Shown: piece by piece, positions 11,896 through 24,289 of the stretch
Layout: every line of letters starts with the position of its first letter
Numbering within the stretch: the stretch's first letter is position 1
Notes under the pieces: generated by a model
The model's database searches: none
What the model was told of the DNA's origin: nothing
What the model saw: only the letters and a program-made list of their open reading frames with translations
Program-made: the position numbers and the translations under genes
DNA from: Ahaetulla prasina
Taxonomy: Eukaryota; Chordata; Lepidosauria; Squamata; Colubridae
Direction: 5' to 3'
NCBI RefSeq assembly: GCF_028640845.1
Contig: NC_080540.1
Span: 263,347,958-263,411,957 of the forward strand
Length of the DNA stretch: 64,000 nucleotides

Positions 11896-12750
11896 ACAAA
11901 GGCTCTGTCTTACACATTGGCAAAAAGAATCAGAACACAAAATACAAGCTAAGTGGACATGACCTTGTAGATGACCCTCACTCTATCAAGGACCTTGGAG
12001 TACTCATATCAAATGATCTAAGTGCCAAAGCCCACTGTAACAACATCGCCAAAAAGGCATTAAGAGTTGTAAACCTAATCTTGCGTAACTTCTTCTCTGG
12101 TATGATTACACTACTAACCAGAGCCTACAAAACATTTGCTAGACCAATTCTTGAATACAGCTCATCTGTCTGGAACCCACACTGCATATTGGACATTAAT
12201 ACAATTGAGCAAGTCCAGAAATATTTCACAAGAAGAGTTCTCCACTCCTCTGCTTGCAACAAAATACCTTATGCCACCAGACTTGGAATTCTGGGTTTAG
12301 AAAATTTAGAACTATGCCGCCTTCGGTATGACCTGAGTATAGCTCATAAAATCATCTGCTACAATGTCCTTCCTGTCAATGACTACTTCAGCTTTAACCA
12401 CAACAATACATGAGCACACAATAAATTCAAACTTAAAGTGAACTTCTCCAATCTCAATTGCAGAAAATATGACTTCAGTAACAGAGTTGTTAATGCCTGG
12501 AATGCACTACCAGACTCTGTGGTCTTATCCCAAAATCCCCAAAACTTTAACCTAAGACTGTCTACTGTTGACCTCACCCCATTCCTAAGAGATCTGTAAG
12601 GGGTGTGGATAAGAGCACCAGCGTGCCTACCGTCCCTGTCCTAATGTTCCCTTTAATTGTATTCATTTTACTTATTCAATTCATGCTTATACTTATATAT
12701 ATTATTTAATATGTACTCGACAAAATAAATAAATAAAATAAAATAAAATG
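11896..12750 (+). mobile_element. CR1-group LINE, 3' part (ORF2 C-terminus and tail)
   Basis: The plus-strand translation reads as the end of a non-LTR reverse transcriptase. A DLGVLISNDLSAKAHC block precedes YKTFARPILEYSSSVWNPH, then the C-terminal NRVVNAWNALPDSVV motif. The frame from 12081 stops at 12413, and coding similarity continues past that stop to about 12600, so the copy is inactive. A 3' untranslated region follows, ending in an (AAATA)n tail at about 12722-12748. The 5' end is truncated. A minus-strand copy of the same family lies at 31.08-31.56 kb and a third 3' end at 44.5 kb. The C-terminal motif suggests a Rex1-like lineage, but I cannot fix the family. Confidence 0.8.
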
Positions 12751-13264
12751 GCCGGTTTAAAGTGTAATAGTGTATGCTTGTATGGATATGGGTGGTGCCT
12801 AGGATGGGAAATTTAACCACATTTCAAATTTTCTAAGTGAAAGATTGAAGGGATTGCTCTGTACCAGTAACCTGTCAGTCAAGCTATGTCTGAAAATAGG
12901 TACCTGTCTCTGAAAACAGGTGACCTTTACCAAAAATAGCTTACCAACTGGCAAGTTGGTGGCAATGAAGAAGGTTGTGACGGAAGCCTATACAATTCAT
13001 TACTATATCCCTGGGCCATCATCCATACTACTGACCTATTAGCTAGACTTAGTTTCTAATATATTTACAACAGATCCCTCTCCCTTCTATAATACTTAGA
13101 AGAAACACCTAATAGAAGTCTTCAACTTTTGCGTCTTTCAATATACTATCGGTTAGAAAGGCGGAGAAAGTCACAGAAGCCTACTTCAAGGCTAATGGGA
13201 AGAGTAAAAAAAAATGTGTAACCACAGTAAGACTGCCTTATGCAGAATTCCTTTAGGAAGCAGA
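12751..13264. other. Unique DNA, no feature seen
   Basis: Nothing recognised on either strand. Confidence 0.5.
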
Positions 13265-13505
13265 ACAAATATTTTCTCACTGTTATGATTTTATTTATTT
13301 TTTTATTTACCTACCTTTATTATTTTTATAAATAACTTACGGCAGCAAACATACCTAATACTCATTCTTTCTTTTATTTTCTCTGCAACACTGTGAAGTA
13401 AGTTGAGCTAAGAGAAAGTGACTGGCTCAGTTAGTGCTAGATATTAAGGGAAATCTACTCTTTTGCATGTCAACATTCCCATTATATGTGAACAGAGACC
13501 ATATA
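13265..13505 (-). mobile_element. Old tRNA-derived SINE, reverse orientation
   Basis: A T-rich tail (tttatttatttttttattta) is followed by a gcaacactgtgaagtaagttgagct block. The similar block ccctttgaggtaggttgtgct occurs in the better-preserved copy at 43.7 kb. The tRNA-like head is too decayed to recognise here. Confidence 0.4.
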
Positions 13506-13752
13506 TCCCATCTTATTGTATGCTAAATAAAAGTAAACAACATGCTGTGAAGTCTTGTCAGCAAGACAAACTGGGTTCAGACATTGAACTAATCATGCCT
13601 GCTTTGTCTTAAATTAGCATGGGCATTAACCCAATCATTCCTGTTTGTAACATAAGGTTTCCAGTATAACGCAGTAACTGGATTATCAGCCCCAACTAGT
13701 TTACTCAACAAATAAATGACTAATAAAATGATGTCTTAGCACAAAATGTGAA

Positions 13753-14097
13753 CTTATCCATAATATAAAATGTAAAGGTTTCCCTCGTTCAGCCATGTCC
13801 GATTCTAGGGGGCTCATCTCCATTTCTAGCTGAGGGAGTCAGTGTTATCCAAAGATATTTCCATGGTCATGTGGCCAGCATGACTATACATCAAAGGTGC
13901 ACCATTTCCCATAAAAATGTACCTATTTATCTACTTATATGCTTTCGAACTGCTAAGTGGGCAGGACCTTGGACAAGTAACAGGCGCTCACCCCATTGCA
14001 CGGCATTGGGTTTTGAATCCAAACTGTCAACTTTCTAGCTGACAAGCTCAGCTTCTTTAACCACTGAGCCATCACACCCTCTTATCCATAGTATAAA
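13753..14097 (-). mobile_element. Sauria-type SINE with 17-bp target duplication
   Basis: The element spans 13770-14080 on the minus strand. Its tRNA-like head is at the right end (actgagccatcacaccc is the complement of the A-box region), and the body matches the plus-strand copies at 22.67 and 30.35 kb. The flanking duplication is 17 bp with one mismatch, cttatccata followed by a/g and tataaa, at 13753-13769 and 14081-14097. This is the mark of LINE-driven insertion. The Pol III boxes are eroded. Confidence 0.9.
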
Positions 14098-16327
14098 GGC
14101 TGAGTAACAGGTAGCTGCCCAAGTAAATCAAGAATGGAGCCATCAAGTCTGAGTGGAGGCACCAAGATAAGGCATAAAGATTTCAGAGTCTTTTAGAAAT
14201 CAATCTGTTAGATAGTAATATGGAAGGAATTGCCTTCAGACCTCACATATTAATATGACAGAGTTGTTAAAGTTGACAGCTAGAGCAGGAACAGTAGGAT
14301 AAGGGCCAACATTGTAGTCTCCTGACCCCTAAATTTCCTATTTGGAATTAATGAGAATTTTGTTTGGCATCAAATGTCAGATTTATATCTGAAATGGCAC
14401 AGCCATTTTGATTGTCGTATCAGTTGTGAATACCAAAGTATTTTCCCTCCCTAAGAGATATTTCTTTTTCCATGAGGAGAAAAGTCCACTTTATAACATG
14501 TAGAATGGTCATCATTTTCCAAGGAAGGCAAATAGCTTTTAAAATGCTTTATTACCCCTATGCTAGGGTGGTTTATTTTATAAAATAAAACTCTTAGTTG
14601 AAATAAATCCATAGAGTTAAAAAAAATCATATTGACTTGAAGCAGCAAATCAAAAACAGGAGAAGGGGGCAAAGCTGTTTGTTATTTCCTTGACCCCTTT
14701 CCTGCAGTGTCAATCTGACGAGAAAAACACCCCTTCATACAGACAAAGAGAAAAGTGGTTTGGGATAATGTGGGAAATAGATTAACCCTATGTGGTTATC
14801 ACATAAGTGTCAATAGCACAATGTGAACAGGCTTCTGCATTGTTTCCTTTGAAATGTCTAGTCTCGCACCTGTCATACCTCTAGATAACTATCCATCATG
14901 GAGTCAAAGTGGCAAGCAACTGTGTGGTCCTTTGATAAGGAACAGTGACACAATTTGTCTCTTTCTCCTCCCACAGATTTCAAGTAATGGGCTAACAGCA
15001 GGTTAAGACAGCAGAAGAGTAAATGTGAGTGTTCAGGCAACAAAAGCAGGCACAGCTGCAGAAACTGCCTATAAAACACTTTGGTTGAGATGAATACTGG
15101 AAGTAGCATGTAAAATTAAAACTAAATCAATCATAAATCTGCTTTTCATAAAAGAAAATTATGTCCTATATATTGGAAGCTTCCTTAATAGAAAGCTATA
15201 GTAAAAGCCAAGCCACATTCCTAGCTATTCATTATTACACAGCCCTGGGTGTGTGTGTGTGGGGGGGGGCTGATTTCTAAGAGTAAAATGAATTCATTTG
15301 GAAATGATAATAAAACACATTTTTAAGAGGATGATATCCTTCCTACAAGGTAGGGGGGGACACATTTCATTTTATCAGAACAAATGGATTCACTATGTCT
15401 GCAAGAAAGCTTGTATCAGATCAAGTGCATTAACCTTGGCAGCTGAACTGCTGTGGACAATTATCTGAGCTGATATGGGAAGCTTCTTCTACTGAGGTAG
15501 ATATTCGATCCATCAACCCTGAATGGATGGAGAGCATTTCTCAGGTTTGAGGTAGGGGACTTCTTTGTTCATGGTTGGAGATGCTAGAAACATTGTTTAC
15601 CTCTACCTGCATTCCTATTTTTCAAGCTGATGTATTTTAAATGGGAGAAATAGCATGCTATTCATGTTCCTGGTAGCTAGCACTTTTTCCCTTCCATCAT
15701 TACTAAAATTGTAAAACCAACAACAGCATCTGAAATTGCACCCATTGCACCCATATGTCCTTTCACCATAGATAGATGGGAAATAATTTTGGCTGCTACC
15801 CCTGGCTAATCTACATAGTAAGAACTTTTCAGTGCTTTTTCAAGACCTTCAGCTATCTCCTTCAACCTTTTTGGAAGCATGCTGCATCAAATGAATCAGA
15901 ATAGCTAAGGCTGCAGGACAGAGTGCAATCTTACAGTTGGCAGTCTAAATAAAATGAGTGAAATGTCAGCCTTTCTAACAAGTGACCAGGAAAAGTCAGA
16001 ATGGGTGTTATTAAAACCATATATGTTTAATATAAAGTGATATTCATTTTATTGGATACTCAGGCCCCAGGACTTGATGATGCCATGAGCTTTCTTCCAC
16101 TAACTGTGAGATCTATGAGAAGCAGCCAGAGAGGGGGGAAATAATATTTTGCCATACCTCCCCCAATGCCTTAGAAGAATGATAGTTGCAAAGGAGTCTT
16201 TCATGAGAAAAAAAATTATTGTTGGGCAGCCAATTAAAGCTGTTCAGATAGGAAGAAGCCAGTCAACCAGGGGTAAAATGCTTCCGATTTTGTTGTGGCT
16301 CCATCTTCAGTTCTGATATGCCTAGAT
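14098..16327. other. Unique DNA, no feature seen
   Basis: A short GT run followed by a G run lies at about 15249-15269. No gene or repeat family was recognised. Confidence 0.5.
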
Positions 16328-16600
16328 CAGGGCTGTCAAACTCGATTTCATTGAGGGCCACATCAGGGCTGTGTCTGACTTTAGAAGGCTGAGGTGAGCG
16401 TGGCTGGGGTGGGCGTGGCCAGCTCGACATCACTCATGTTGGGGGAGCCTGTAGCGGCCTGAGCACTATGCCAGCGAAAATGGGCTCCCATTTTCAGCTG
16501 CGACAGCCTCCTGCAACCCTCTGCCAGTGAAAACAGAGCACGTAGCCCTCCTGAGCTCCATTTTCACTGGCACAGGGTTGCAAGAGGCCGTTGCACAGCC
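16328..16600. mobile_element. hAT-type element, left end only
   Basis: It begins with cagggctgtcaaactcgat, the same terminal motif as the MITEs at 2.77 and 49.6 kb. It continues as a GC-rich body with repeated short blocks (gggtgggcgtggcc, aaaatgggctcccattttc, gttttcactggcac-like). No matching right end or 8-bp duplication is visible, so the right side is lost or deleted. Confidence 0.65.
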
Positions 16601-19048
16601 TAACTGCAGTGACATTCATATTCCTCACCTAACACACTTTTAATTCCATTGCAAAAAAGATTCTTTACACTGCTTAGAATACATTACACATCTTCATCAT
16701 GTTCTCATTTGGTACAGAACCAGTCATTAAGCTTTCCATGTATTATTATGCATACTTTAATTTCAACATATACTGCTATTACCTCCATTTAACAACTGAT
16801 CAATTCCATATTCAAACAAAATATTCCAGAATTCACATCTATTCTAAACCAACATTCATAGATTTCTCACTGATCTGTTAAAGAAGAACAACAATCTGGA
16901 TCACATAGATATGAAACTGAACTGCAGTTTCCAGTGTTATTCATTGGCATATATACTTTTTCATTCAGAATTTTGCCAAATTCCATCCCAGATACACTTA
17001 ACAAAATAGTTCTTAAGCAATTTTTCCATTTACTTTTGCTACCTTTCTCTTCCAACAGAAAAAGAATAACATCATCCTTGCCGTATACTTCTACAGACCA
17101 AAGATGCACTATTCTGACGTTAAACAAGATGCATAGTCACTCCATGACTCAACTCACCCATATTTTCCATTTATATCATCTACATGTGCAGCATTACCAT
17201 TTTTCAACATTCTTCTAGGATTTCAGACTAAAAAGGCGTTTTGCTCATTCTTTTCCTCAGATGCTAACATTTATAGCATTTGTTTCAATTCTGTTTTTTC
17301 AATTTGTTAGTATAATAGTCGTATGAAATTTTAAAATATTCCTTCCCGCATGTAGAGTAAGGAAAATGGCACTGACAGAGCTATGCAGGATCAAGTTTAT
17401 CTTTCTTACTTTCTACATTGCATTTTCTCACTCCAATTTTATCAAATATTTTCATTAATTTATTTTTAATTTTTGCTGAGGCTATTTGTCCAGCTCTTTT
17501 CATCCTCTGTTTAAGCAGGTATTATTTGTTACAAAATGCATTTTAATCTTAATCAATGCTTGTCCTGTTTGCTACATTTTTTTTGCTATTTTTTTCTTCC
17601 TAAATACACTTTGTACAATATGTGCTCATCCTCATTTTGCAACCATCATTTTCTTAATGCATTCTATTTCATATTCATAAATGTTATATTGTCATGTGTG
17701 CATCTGAATAGACTTATCCTGAAGCAAGTACTCTAACAAGCATTTTTAAGCAGATATTTACTAACAGTCCCCATGTTCACTCGATCACTTTTCTGTATAT
17801 TAATTTATTAATTAATTCAGTATTTTACTAGAATAATTTTTCCTTTGAATCTCATTCAGAACATACTCCCTGGAGATAAACTGGTAATCTAAAAGGGTAG
17901 GATTTTAAGAAAAAAAGGGTAGTTTTTTATATATTTCCACTCTTTGGAAATCTACAGCCTGAATACTGAATGGTATTAGCTCATATACAATCCTATGTTC
18001 TTTTTAGGTAACTGAATAAAAAAATAGAATTTTTAAAACTCTGTTTTGCTCCATACTCATAGAGCCCCTAAGAAAAGTAATTCCATTAACTAGAAAATTA
18101 TTCTATCTAAGAAATTAATGTTGTGACATATGTAACAACAGACAAATATAAGCAGATTCCCAAAGAAATGTACCAGGCTCATGTTAACTGGTTGTGACAT
18201 CTGTGTGACAAATTGACACAAACCCAAGGCTATTGCTTGTAGTTCTGGCAATCTGAACACTAAATCAATTCTCCTCCTAGGCTGAATTCTTCTACCATTC
18301 CAAATGTCTCAACATTTTCTAATAGCCATCCTTCCATGTTTAGCCCAATGCTCCCAAATGGTTTGGTCCTTCCCCTGTGCCCTGAGTAATCAATGCTCAG
18401 CAAAGAATGGAGACCCAATGGAAATAAAGACAATTAATACTGCTTTTTTAAAATGCTGAAATATGTGAAGACTTTCTAAGATGTTGGCATACATTTATTC
18501 AATTAATTCATCTATTGAAATCTTTGTGGTGTTTATTGACTTAGTGTTTTTTGAAAACCCATGCATGTAATAATGTTTACATACACTGTCCAAATCCAGG
18601 AATAATGGCTTAACCATGTTGCTCATTCTACTTGCGAGGTCCCCTTTTCCTCATTTGTCTAGATTTGGAGATCAATGTAGCTAACACTCACTACATTTAA
18701 AACTTCAGTCATTTGTATCTGTATTCCTTAGCTTTTATCATGAGCTTGAAGAATGTAGAGTAACTATATGCTTACTTTTTGAAATAGACAGTTACTTTTG
18801 TTTAGTTTTAAATAATGTCTTTCTAGCTTTTTCTTTCTGCCCCCATTGACCTTCAGCAGCTTCAGATCCCACGTCAAAGTTCTCTTTTGTATCTATTATT
18901 AAATGACACTTCTTAATGGCAATGTAGTTGCTACTTTCCTGTTTTCCTATACCTCCAATGAGCACCAGTTTATGACTACCAGCTATTATAAATTTCCTAG
19001 GGCTCCTGTATTTTTAAAAGTATGATCCAGTAGTAAAACCCTGCCCTG
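16601..19048. other. AT-rich DNA, no clear feature
   Basis: Two overlapping frames at 16867-17218 (86 codons minus, 94 codons plus) have no recognisable domain. The stretch could hide a very old element, but I cannot support one. Confidence 0.45.
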
Positions 19049-19052
19049 AAAA

Positions 19053-19065
19053 TAGATAGATAGAT

Positions 19066-19137
<72 letters not shown>

Positions 19138-19180
19138 TAGACTGATAATAGATAGATGAGAGAGAGAGAGAGAGAGAGAT
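19053..19180. repeat. Compound microsatellite (GATA)n-(GACA)n-(GA)n
   Basis: A GATA array of about 70 bp (19053-19122) passes directly into about four GACA units (19121-19137), then a short degenerate bridge and a (GA)n run at about 19158-19179. GATA plus GACA are the components of Bkm satellite DNA, first described from banded krait and enriched on snake W chromosomes. A single locus does not show sex linkage. Confidence 0.95.
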
Positions 19181-20692
19181 TCAAACTGAAGATATAAATG
19201 CAGTTTCTTCATACTGATTTTCCTGGATCCTATCCTACCTACCCTACCCTATCTCATTTCATTTCATTTTCTTCTCTCTACTACAATATAGAATGTTGCC
19301 AGGTTCTGTGCAGCAGTGCTCAAAATTCATTGGATGGTAACCTGTGCCATAAACTAGATTTAATGAGTACTTAGCTCTCCATACTAGAGTGCTCGGTAAT
19401 TTGATGTATTCTTCTACATACTAACCTTTATACTCCCCTACACCCATCTAATGCTCCTATCTTTCTTTTAGAGCCTTACAGACTTTTTATATATACTTTG
19501 TTTTAATAACTTCTACCTTTTCACAATTTTAGACTAATATGTATCTTCTGTTTTCTTATTAACTGAACCCCACCCTTTTTATGCTGGTCTATGACTGTAA
19601 TTAATATTTGATTGATTCTCTTCTGAGCTTTGTTGATTTGTTGTTCTTTTATTGAGAGAAGCTTAGCTTCTTTCTATTGCTGAAAGCATTACCATTTTAA
19701 ATCCACTTAAGGGCAAAGAGAAACTGATATAGGTAAGTTAGCAACCTTTTTCATCTGAATTTTAGGACTAGTTATTCTTATTATGTTGTACCAGACATTG
19801 GCACATGCCTTATGTGGGCTAAAAACCTAATTAGTGTCAGATACGGTTAGTATTCAAAGGGGTCATTCAAATGAAAAATCAAAGAAATGCTCAAAGAAGG
19901 CCATGGCAGATATCTCCTGTCTCCTTTCTTTCTTCTTTTTTACTTTAGTTTCTTTCTATCAAGAATTTAAGTGTTCACTTATTTTCTTGAGCAGGGACTA
20001 AAAACAGACTTCTATAAGTGACCCTTGATATCTTTTATATTGTGATGTAAATAACAAGAAGCACATATTATTTGTTTTCTTGCAATTAATTTTTTTTTCA
20101 ATTCTGTTGCGTATATATTGTATGAGTCAATGATTGGACAAGGAAGAGGAGGAAGGAGTGAAATAAGGTTTTTTTTGTTTAGTTGCAAATGAAGTTGGTG
20201 GTATATGATTCAGCTTATGCTGTTTAATTCTGGTTAAGAACACTATAGTCATGCTATCTTCTTCCCAAGAAACAAGCCTCATTAAACTCAATTGGACTCA
20301 TATCTGAATAAGCACATATAGGATTGCCCTGTGCAAATAGCAATTTATACAAGCATTCTATAGAAAAATTGCCTCTGTAGATGGTTTTATATTGGACAAG
20401 GAAAAAAACTATTTGGAAGAATATGTTGCTGTATGACTGAATTGTGAATGCATTGTTGTTTAAGCCTCTGTACTTCTGATTGTATAGTTGCTTATCTTGG
20501 AATAAATGACACTGAATCTAATGAGATGAACTTCTGAGTATGTATGCAATAAAGCAGCTTTTCAATAGGTATCCTTGTTTTCTTCTGTGTAAACAAATTC
20601 AAGGACAGTTGTATGAAAGTGACATGTTTGTTTTGAAACTGTCTCTATGGAGGGGAATTTCCCATTTTAATTTGGCACAAACAAAATTGAAT
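19181..20692. other. Unique DNA, no feature seen
   Basis: A low-complexity cctacctaccctaccct stretch lies near 19230. Nothing else is recognised. Confidence 0.5.
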
Positions 20693-21535
20693 CATAGACG
20701 CATATGTCTGGAAGGGACCTCAGAGGTCTTCTAGTCCAAGCCCCTGCTCAAGGCAAGAGCATTATACCATCCCAGTCAATCTGCCTAGTCTGTTTCTAAA
20801 AACCTCCAGTAACGGAACATAATCCCAGGAGGGAAACCATTCCATTGATTAATTATTTTCACTGTCAGGAAATTTTTCCTTTTTTTCTAGGTTGGATCTC
20901 TCTTTAACAAACTTACACTCAATACTTCTCTCCTGCCTTTTGGTGCATTAGAGAATAAGTCAATCCCTTCTTGTTTGTGAGAGCCCCTCAAATACTTGAA
21001 GATAGTTATCATGTCCCCACAATCCTACTCTTGGATAGGGTAGACATACTTAGCTCCTTCAACTGTTCATCATTCAATTTAGCATCCAGACCCTTTATCA
21101 TCTTTGTTGCTCTTCTATGGAGACTTTTCAGAGTCTCAACATCATTTTTTCATCATGGTTAGTAGAACTGGATGCAGTATTCCAAATGAGGTCTCACCAG
21201 CGTAGTGTAAATTGGTACTATCATGTCATTGTCTTGGTACTATCCCTGTGTTGATGAAAGCCTAGGACTGCATTGGCATTCTTGGAGTTGCCATATACTA
21301 CTGGCTCATACTTCTGTGTTGGTCCACAAGGACACCTAGATCTCTCTCATTAGCACTACTATTGAGCCAGATATCACCTATTCTATGTATATGCATTTGG
21401 TTTTCCTGCCTGCTTTTCTCACCACTGAACAGCAAGTTGTGGATAGGGCCCAATGCTCAAGTCTGTCAAGATCCTTGACAAATCTAAATCTCTATCTTCC
21501 AAAATGTTAGCAACTACCCCCAGTTTGGTGTCAGA
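20693..21535 (-). mobile_element. CR1 LINE, 3' part, segment 1 (minus strand)
   Basis: Read on the plus strand it shows the familiar complement of a CR1 3' region. It starts with gaatcatagacgcatatg and ctggaagggacctcagaggt, then continues through landmarks such as catctttgttgctcttctatgg, gatgcagtattccaaatgaggtctcacc and caagtctgtcaagatcc. The order agrees with CR1 elements in birds and reptiles. Coding sense would be on the minus strand and is destroyed by indels. A SINE interrupts it at about 21536. Confidence 0.85.
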
Positions 21536-21777
21536 GAGCTGAAGTGGCACAGTGGTTAGGGTGCAGTATTGCAGACTACTTCAGCTGACTGCTAGCTGCA
21601 ATTTGGCAATTCAAATCTCACCAGTTCAAGGTTGACTCAGCCTTCCATCCTTCCGAGGTGGGTAAAATGAGGACCCAAATTGTTGGGGGCAATATGCGGA
21701 CTCTGTAAAGCGCTTAGAGAGGGCTGTAAAAGCACTATGAAATGGTATATAAGTCTAAATGCTATTGATACTGCTAT
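21536..21777 (+). mobile_element. tRNA-derived SINE (CORE/MIR-like) inserted in CR1
   Basis: The head ctgaagtggcacagtggtta resembles a Pol III A-box region, and gcaattcaaatctcaccag stands at the B-box. The body (ttgactcagccttccatcc, gtgggtaaaatgaggaccca, ctctgtaaagcgcttagaga) matches the copy at 56.57 kb. The last block resembles the MIR 3' end, but the family assignment is tentative. CR1 sequence resumes directly after it. Confidence 0.8.
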
Positions 21778-22215
21778 CTGCAAATTTTATAAGTTCCCTT
21801 TCTATCCCCTCATCTAGATCATTTATTAAGATGTTGAGAGTACTGATCCCAAGACTGAACCTTGAGATATTTCACTGTATTTTTCCTCCATGTACTCCCA
21901 TTGAGAACTACCTGCTGAGGGCTTAGCTTTCCTGATTCCCTCCTTGCAAATTGGCCTCTTTGCTGGTATTCTGCTTTAGTTATGTGTGCCTCTTTTCATT
22001 TTTTATATCTGACCTTTTTGTCCCTCAATTTGTCAGAGAGCTCTTTATGCAACCATGCTGGTCTAGTCTGGTGTCTTTTGCTTTGTTTTTATTTCTCTGT
22101 TGTATTGTTTTTTGCTTGGGCCTTCATTATTCATTTTTCACACTTTCCCAAGCATCTTGAACTGTTTTTCCTTTTAGGATATCCATCCATGGAATCTTTC
22201 CTTGTCTCTCACTTA
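21778..22215 (-). mobile_element. CR1 LINE, segment 2 (minus strand)
   Basis: At 21778-21900 the plus strand continues the CR1 complement (tcatctagatcatttattaag, then gatcccaagactgaaccttg). At 21917-22215 the minus-strand translation contains IPWMDILKGKTVQDAWESVK. That fits the linker between CR1 endonuclease and reverse transcriptase, so the RT core between the two parts has been lost. Several stops are present. Confidence 0.65.
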
Positions 22216-22475
22216 GCTTGCTGCAGTTGTTGTTGTTGTTATTGTTGTTGTTGTTGTTGTTGTTAGTTGCAAAGTCGTGTCCGACCCATTGCGACCCCAT
22301 GGACAACGTTCCTCCAGGCCTTCCTATCCTCTGCCATCCTCTGGAGTTCATTTAAGCTCACGCCTACTGCTTCAGTGACTCCATCCAGCCACCTCATTCT
22401 CTGCTGTCCCCTTCTTCTTTTGCCCTCAATCTTTCCCAGCATTAGGCTCTTCTCCAGTGAGTCTGCAGTTAGCTC
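22216..22475 (-). mobile_element. BovB (RTE) LINE, 3' end, with (AAC)n tail
   Basis: On the minus strand the translation from about 22475 to 22263 gives SLEKSLMLGKIEGKRRRGQQ, then RMRWLDGVTEAVGV and VVHGVAMGRTRL. This is the C-terminus of BovB ORF2, near-identical to the copy ending at 41340. The 3' tail is an (AAC)n run, seen as (GTT)n at about 22226-22265, which abuts the CR1 segment. It is a 5'-truncated insertion. Confidence 0.9.
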
Positions 22476-22671
22476 TCCTAAAGTCTGAGTTGGTTTAGTT
22501 ACCTGTAGTTGAGTTATGATGAATTTATGTATGTCATAGTCGCTCTTCCTCAAACTTCCTCAAACTTCTATTCCCTCAATCATTTGTCAAATGTGAAAAA
22601 TGCCAATCAAATGTGACCTTTCACATTGTTCCCAGAATTAAGCTGTAAAAGTTTCTCTATACCTGTCATAG
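22476..22671. other. Unassigned sequence between BovB and SINE
   Basis: The minus-strand frame continues from BovB for about 25 codons with no known similarity. A tandem cctcaaacttcctcaaactt lies near 22548-22567. Confidence 0.4.
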
Positions 22672-23032
22672 AGGATGCAGTGGCTCAGTGGCTAAGACGC
22701 TGAGCTTTTCAATCAAAAGGTCGGCAGTTCAGTAGTTCAAATCCCTTGTGCCGTGTAACGCTAACGGGGTGAGCTCCTGTTACTTGTCCCAGCTTCTGCC
22801 AACCTAGCATTTTGAAAGCACATAAAAAATGGAAGTAAAAAAAATAGGGACCACCTTTGGTGGGAAGGCAACAGCATTCCGTGTACCTTTGGCATTTAGT
22901 CATGCCGGTCACATGACCATGGAGACATCTTCAGACAGCGCTGGCTCTTCGGCTTTGAAACGGAGATGAGCACCGCCCCCTAGAATCGGGAACGACTAGC
23001 ACATATGTGTGAGGAGAACCTTTACCTTTTTA
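22672..23032 (+). mobile_element. Sauria-type SINE, full length
   Basis: The tRNA-like head has an A-box region at tggctcagtggctaa (22680-22694) and a degenerate B-box at agttcaaatccc. The body is that of the copy at 30.35 kb (agggaccacctttggtggga, ggctcttcggctttgaaac, agcaccgccccctagaatcg). The 3' end has cacatatgtgtgagg followed by acctttacctttt. Known work describes Sauria SINEs as sharing their 3' end with BovB, the likely source of their mobility. Confidence 0.92.
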
Positions 23033-23911
23033 TATTTGTCATAAATATAATAACAAATGTTTTAAAATGGCATTTAGATGTCTCACTTCATTGGACCTGG
23101 ACAAAGGTGACCTTTTTTGGTGGGAGAGAATGTGTGCTGGGGTCAGAAGGGAGAAGCAAAACAATGTACTTGGGCTATAAAAGATACTCTTTCTGAAAAG
23201 TTGAACCATGTGCCACTCCACAGCAAGACTGGTTCTCTGCCAGGTCTGTTGATGTAGTGCTTAAAAAGCAAAGCAAAACACAACTGAACCAATGAAAAGA
23301 AAGCAGCAGCTGCCTGGCTATGAGGTCACCAGAATCAGGGTATTATCATTTTTTCCTATCAATAAAGTGACTTGACCTGGCTCTTTGAAGAAACTACTAA
23401 TTAACATGTATTTCTAAATTGAACTGACCTTTAAGTAAATATAGAAATGTTATATATTGCAATAACCACGAAAGATCAATATCTCAGTAGTCAAGAAGAT
23501 AGTGCAAAATATTTCAAATTGTAAATGCTTCAACTATGAAACTACTATGAAAGCATTTTGATGCTGTTTCTAACTATTCCTGAAATGTTCTGAGCTCTGA
23601 ATGTTTCCAGAATAGTTGGACATTTCCTGTATGGTTGGAATAGCTATTTCAATTTAAAAAAGGGGATTATAAAGTTCAAATGTTTCCCAACCACAGGATG
23701 CCTTAATGTGTTCAATAAAGAATAAGGCTTCAATCACATGGTGGTGGCTGCCATCTTGAGTTGTTTGTACTCCTGCAAACATCCCTGCCCAACCACTGGA
23801 AGATTTTGCTAGCTTGTTTTTTAGTATGGAAGCAACTCAGAAATGCAAAGCCATTAAAAATGCCATTTGAATTAGTTTGAAAGAAAGAATGCAGAATTAA
23901 GCCATACTTAT
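23033..23911. other. Unique DNA, no feature seen
   Basis: No coding or repeat family recognised. Confidence 0.5.
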
Positions 23912-24289
23912 TATAGATAGTCCTCCACTTACAATCATTCATTTAGCGTCTGTCAAAGTTATAACAGCACTGAAAAAAAATAACTTACAACCAGTCCTTA
24001 CACTTACAATTGGCATAGAATCCTCATAGTCACATGATCAAAATTCTGGCACTTGGAAACTGACGGGTATTTATGACTGTTGCAGAGTTTCGGGATTATA
24101 CAATCACCATTTTCAAACTTCCCAGTCAGCTTCCAACAAGCAAAGTCGATTTGCTTAACAACTGCAATGATTTGCTTAATAATGGTGGCAAAAAGGTTGT
24201 AAAATCAAATGGGACTCACTTAACAACTGCCTTGCATAGCAATGGAAATTCTGGTCCCAATTGGGATAGTACATTGAGGACTACCTGTA
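23912..24289. mobile_element. TA-flanked MITE with about 12-bp inverted ends
   Basis: The left end tatagatagtcctccactta and the complement of the right end, tacaggtagtcc, match with two differences and both carry terminal TA. The body contains the repeated phrase cttaacaactgc in several positions and tcacatgatcaaaattc. A second diverged copy lies at 46.85-47.16 kb and a fragment near 63.38 kb. No transposase is present. TA borders suggest a Tc1/mariner-like mover. Confidence 0.7.

Noticed and set aside
16867..17218. Overlapping plus and minus frames as an old transposon
   Set aside because: I could not match any motif of reverse transcriptase, transposase or integrase with confidence.
18997..19212. 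Minus-strand frame with repeated Ser-Ile-Tyr-Leu
   Set aside because: Translation of the GATA array; no biological protein.
22127..22351. Frame with a poly-Asn run
   Set aside because: The Asn run is the translated (AAC)n tail of BovB.
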